Part shown: in pieces, positions 29,325-30,991 of the stretch | How positions within the stretch are numbered: position 1 is the first letter of the stretch | How the letters are laid out: each line of letters starts with the position of its first letter | IMG/VR virus record: IMGVR_UViG_3300009605_000076 | Location: 1-30,991 of that record | Direction: 5' to 3' (one strand) | Source: a virus | DNA length: 30,991 nucleotides | Translations under genes and position numbers: made by a program | The notes under the pieces: generated by a model | The model's database searches: none | Seen by the model: the letters and a program-made list of their open reading frames with translations, nothing else | Told to the model about the DNA's origin: nothing

Positions 29325-29512
29325 TAGCTACCAGACCCTTCAACCTGCTTAGCATCAACGTATCCCTGACCAAAGATGTAAGAGATGACGATGGCTACGC
29401 TTAGCTGCATGGCTTCTGCCATTTGAATGTCTTCTGTCATTGCCTGGGCAACAACCGGAAGCAGCGCACCAAGGAATGCAAACCAAAACTTACGACTCTT
29501 AAGTTTGTCCAT
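29324..29512 (-). CDS. Holin candidate
   Basis: 62 residues, GAGG seven bases before the ATG. A short basic start (MDKLKSRKFW) leads into FAFLGALLPVVAQAM and then LSVAIVISYIFGQGYVDAK, two hydrophobic helices with a polar tail. That size and topology match small phage holins, which make holes in the inner membrane so the endolysin or its products can act. It overlaps both neighbours. Confidence 0.75.
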   Translation of the reverse strand: MDKLKSRKFWFAFLGALLPVVAQAMTEDIQMAEAMQLSVAIVISYIFGQGYVDAKQVEGSGS

Positions 29513-29663
29513 CTGAAGACCTCACATGTTCTAGGACGCGGGACATTCTATCACTCATAAGATCAATAGCCTCTCGCATCTGGTGAAGCTCCCACCAAAC
29601 GATTGTTGCTAAAGCAAGCGTTCCCCCACCGCTAACTAAAGTTTCAATCATTCCGCTCTCCAT
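29499..29663 (-). CDS. 54-residue membrane protein in lysis cassette
   Basis: The ATG at 29663 shares bases with the upstream stop (TAATG), and its end overlaps the holin start by 14 bases. The N-terminal ~24 residues (MIETLVSGGGTLALATIVWW) form one membrane helix. The rest (LHQMREAIDLMSDRMSRV) is an amphipathic coiled-coil-like helix. The length is below normal gene-calling limits. A second holin, antiholin or spanin-like protein. Confidence 0.55.
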   Translation of the reverse strand: MESGMIETLVSGGGTLALATIVWWELHQMREAIDLMSDRMSRVLEHVRSSDGQT

Positions 29664-29932
29664 TACTTCTGGCCCTCTCTCATATCATTGTACATTTGAA
29701 TGGCAAAATCCACCAAGAATCCAATGACTTGCGCCTCTGCCTTCTCGCCAACAATAGGAATGTTGATTCTATTATTGATCTGATCAATGACCCACTCCCT
29801 CTTCTCAGGACCAGACTTGGGAATAGGAAACATCATTTCTGCTGCAAGAACCATGGTGTCAACCAATCTGGCTAGGGTTGCCCCATCCAAATCAAACTTA
29901 CGAATCCTTTTACCAACCCTACCTTTAGGCAT
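29663..29932 (-). CDS. Hypothetical protein, lysis cassette
   Basis: 89 residues from the ATG at 29932 (MPKGRVGKRIRKF, basic; TAATG overlap with the upstream peptide, GGAG 11 bases before). The C-terminal half (KREWVIDQINNRINIP..., VIGFLVDFAIQMYND) resembles the soluble end of LL-H-type holins but lacks a clear membrane segment at the start. Its role in lysis is inferred. Confidence 0.55.
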   Translation of the reverse strand: MPKGRVGKRIRKFDLDGATLARLVDTMVLAAEMMFPIPKSGPEKREWVIDQINNRINIPIVGEKAEAQVIGFLVDFAIQMYNDMREGQK

Positions 29933-30024
29933 TATTTTAATATCTCCACTAAAAAAACTATAATACAAATAGCAAAAAACGAAAGAACTACTGCAACGCT
30001 GAGTATGTCATACCATCGGATCAT
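29932..30024 (-). CDS. 30-residue single-helix membrane peptide
   Basis: Begins inside the endolysin's last codons (overlap 17 bases) and ends on a TAATG with the next gene. The sequence is MIRWYDILSVAVVL, then a hydrophobic stretch to EILK: one membrane helix with charged ends. The interlocked stop/start geometry supports translation. Could be a small holin or lysis regulator. Confidence 0.45.
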   Translation of the reverse strand: MIRWYDILSVAVVLSFFAICIIVFLVEILK

Positions 30025-30487
30025 TGTTGTCATATATGCGAACGTACCCGTTCTTCTTATCCCAAGTAAGAACCTGACCACATTTATGTGAAGATCTATA
30101 TGGAACACCTAAGCTTAGGTGTATCCAACTAGGTTCTCCTGCAGCCCACCCTTCAAGGATTAGCTGACCAAACTTAAGGTCAGACTTCTTCCAGATCCAT
30201 TCCCAAGCTTCTTTCAATGGAACACCAACAACATGAAAATCACATGCGGCACCAACTACATGCTGTGAAGATGTTGATCCTCCAACAGCAGAGTTCAGGG
30301 CTGGGCATCTATACCCACTATGAACAACTACTGGAGACTTATAGTGATCACGAATAGTTTGAAGCATTTGAGCAGTATCTTTTAATGCTTCTACAACCTC
30401 TTCTGGTGGCTTTCTATTCTCAGAAAGGTATCGCCTATGACCAGTGCGAGTAAGCTCAGACAGCGTGAAGTTAGATGCGAGTTTCAA
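30008..30487 (-). CDS. M15-family peptidase endolysin
   Basis: 159 residues, TTG start sharing bases with the upstream stop. The Peptidase_M15_3 (VanY/D-Ala-D-Ala or L-Ala-D-Glu type) fold is clear: zinc ligands in SSQHVVGAACD (H76, D83) and the C-terminal His in WIHLSL (H123). It cuts peptide stems of the cell wall. No signal sequence, so a holin is needed, as found downstream. Residues ~8-20 (LSELTRTGHRR) form the usual start. Confidence 0.85.
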   Translation of the reverse strand: MKLASNFTLSELTRTGHRRYLSENRKPPEEVVEALKDTAQMLQTIRDHYKSPVVVHSGYRCPALNSAVGGSTSSQHVVGAACDFHVVGVPLKEAWEWIWKKSDLKFGQLILEGWAAGEPSWIHLSLGVPYRSSHKCGQVLTWDKKNGYVRIYDNNDPMV

Positions 30488-30681
30488 CGGTCGGCCCCAT
30501 AGGCATGAAGAATCAAATCATGGATGGCACTTGCCAAAGAACCAAGCTCGCCAACCTCTGGACCCTCACCATCAACGGTCAAGGTAGCCAGCAGAAACGC
30601 TTCAAGCTCGGTGTTGTCGGGATAGGCCCGGTCGCCAAGCGTGGCCAAGTCAAAGCCTTCTGTGCTAATGGAATACGGCAT
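30484..30681 (-). CDS. Small acidic hypothetical protein
   Basis: 65 residues, acidic, with an Asp/Glu/Leu-rich middle. The ATG overlaps the upstream stop (TAATG) and its stop overlaps the endolysin TTG. No motif. Position suggests a virion or lysis accessory. Confidence 0.55.
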   Translation of the reverse strand: MPYSISTEGFDLATLGDRAYPDNTELEAFLLATLTVDGEGPEVGELGSLASAIHDLILHAYGADR

Positions 30682-30991
30682 TAGGGGTGGTCCCCGCAGA
30701 GCAGCAATGAGTAATAAAACTTAGCGACACACGAGATGTCTGACCCTGGGTCCGTGTCGCCAAATGTTCCAGCGCAGATACCAACGAACATAGGATCACT
30801 TGCTGATGCCTTGTTGCCACTTGAGTTGTTGTTCGTGGGTGAGCCAGCCAAAATCGCAGGAGATGCCGTGTCAACGGCGGTGGTGCCAATACGTGACACC
30901 CACATGTCGGTGGGCGAACCCTGGAAGATCTGAAACACCCCGATTAGATCGGAATAGGCCGCCGCATAGGCTGGTGAAGCGGTGATCGAGC
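30681..30991 (-). CDS. Virion-type protein, N-terminus beyond window edge
   Basis: The frame is open to the right edge; only the last ~102 residues are seen. The GTG at 30938 is probably internal. The piece is Ala/Ser/Gly/Asp-rich and beta-like, with PMFVGICAGTFGDTDPGS and a hydrophobic end (CVAKFYYSLLLCG). Likely a tail or fibre-type structural protein. Too little is visible for a firm call. Confidence 0.45.
   Translation of the reverse strand, partial: SITASPAYAAAYSDLIGVFQIFQGSPTDMWVSRIGTTAVDTASPAILAGSPTNNNSSGNKASASDPMFVGICAGTFGDTDPGSDISCVAKFYYSLLLCGDHP

Noticed and set aside
1-30991. CRISPR array, insertion sequence or integrase
   Set aside because: No regularly spaced repeats, transposase motifs or recombinase signatures were seen on either strand.

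Overview
The window is part of a tailed bacteriophage genome, probably a virulent podovirus-like or siphovirus-like phage. It carries large terminase, portal, scaffold, endolysin/holin and replication/recombination genes, and no integrase is visible. Most starts have GGAG-type ribosome binding sites. A lipoprotein in the lysis cassette points to a Gram-negative host, but the host genus cannot be read from the sequence. Both ends cut through genes: a scaffold-like gene on the left and a virion-type gene on the right. The major capsid gene should lie just beyond the left edge.

Layout. From 1 to 11.07 kb (minus strand) lies the virion assembly block. In transcription order it has a small protein (11072), two paralogous beta-rich proteins, two large low-complexity proteins sharing a repeated coiled-coil module, an RHH+HTH DNA-binding protein (candidate small terminase), large terminase, portal, an FmdB-like zinc ribbon protein, a Pro/Gly-rich protein and the scaffold candidate. 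One plus-strand gene with an AT-hook-like motif interrupts it. From 11.07 to 11.95 kb is a non-coding stretch with CTAG-rich repeats, homopolymeric C/G and a GC-rich folded segment that may be an ncRNA. From 11.95 to 21.4 kb (minus strand) are many small genes with a shared start-site module, strong TTGACA promoters, leader hairpins, a tRNA-Asn, a beta-clamp-like protein, a DUF932-like protein and a Cro/CI-type repressor.

From 21.4 to 28.6 kb (plus strand) is the replication and recombination operon: DnaB-type helicase, HTH regulator, Rad52-like annealing protein, ASCH-like protein, a second OB-fold candidate, Cas4/RecB-type nuclease, SSB and RuvC-like resolvase. From 28.76 to 30.99 kb (minus strand) is a tightly overlapping lysis cassette: M15 peptidase, several small membrane proteins, a holin candidate and a lipoprotein. 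A structured RNA candidate sits between the two converging operons at 28.62-28.73 kb.

Working together: the helicase, clamp-like protein and SSB support replication. The nuclease, annealing protein, SSB and resolvase form a recombination set. Overlapping divergent promoters at 21.44-21.49 kb and inverted-repeat sites near 23.05 kb look like the early control points. The 11.9-20.2 kb genes seem to be controlled individually through promoters and leader RNA structure rather than as one simple operon.
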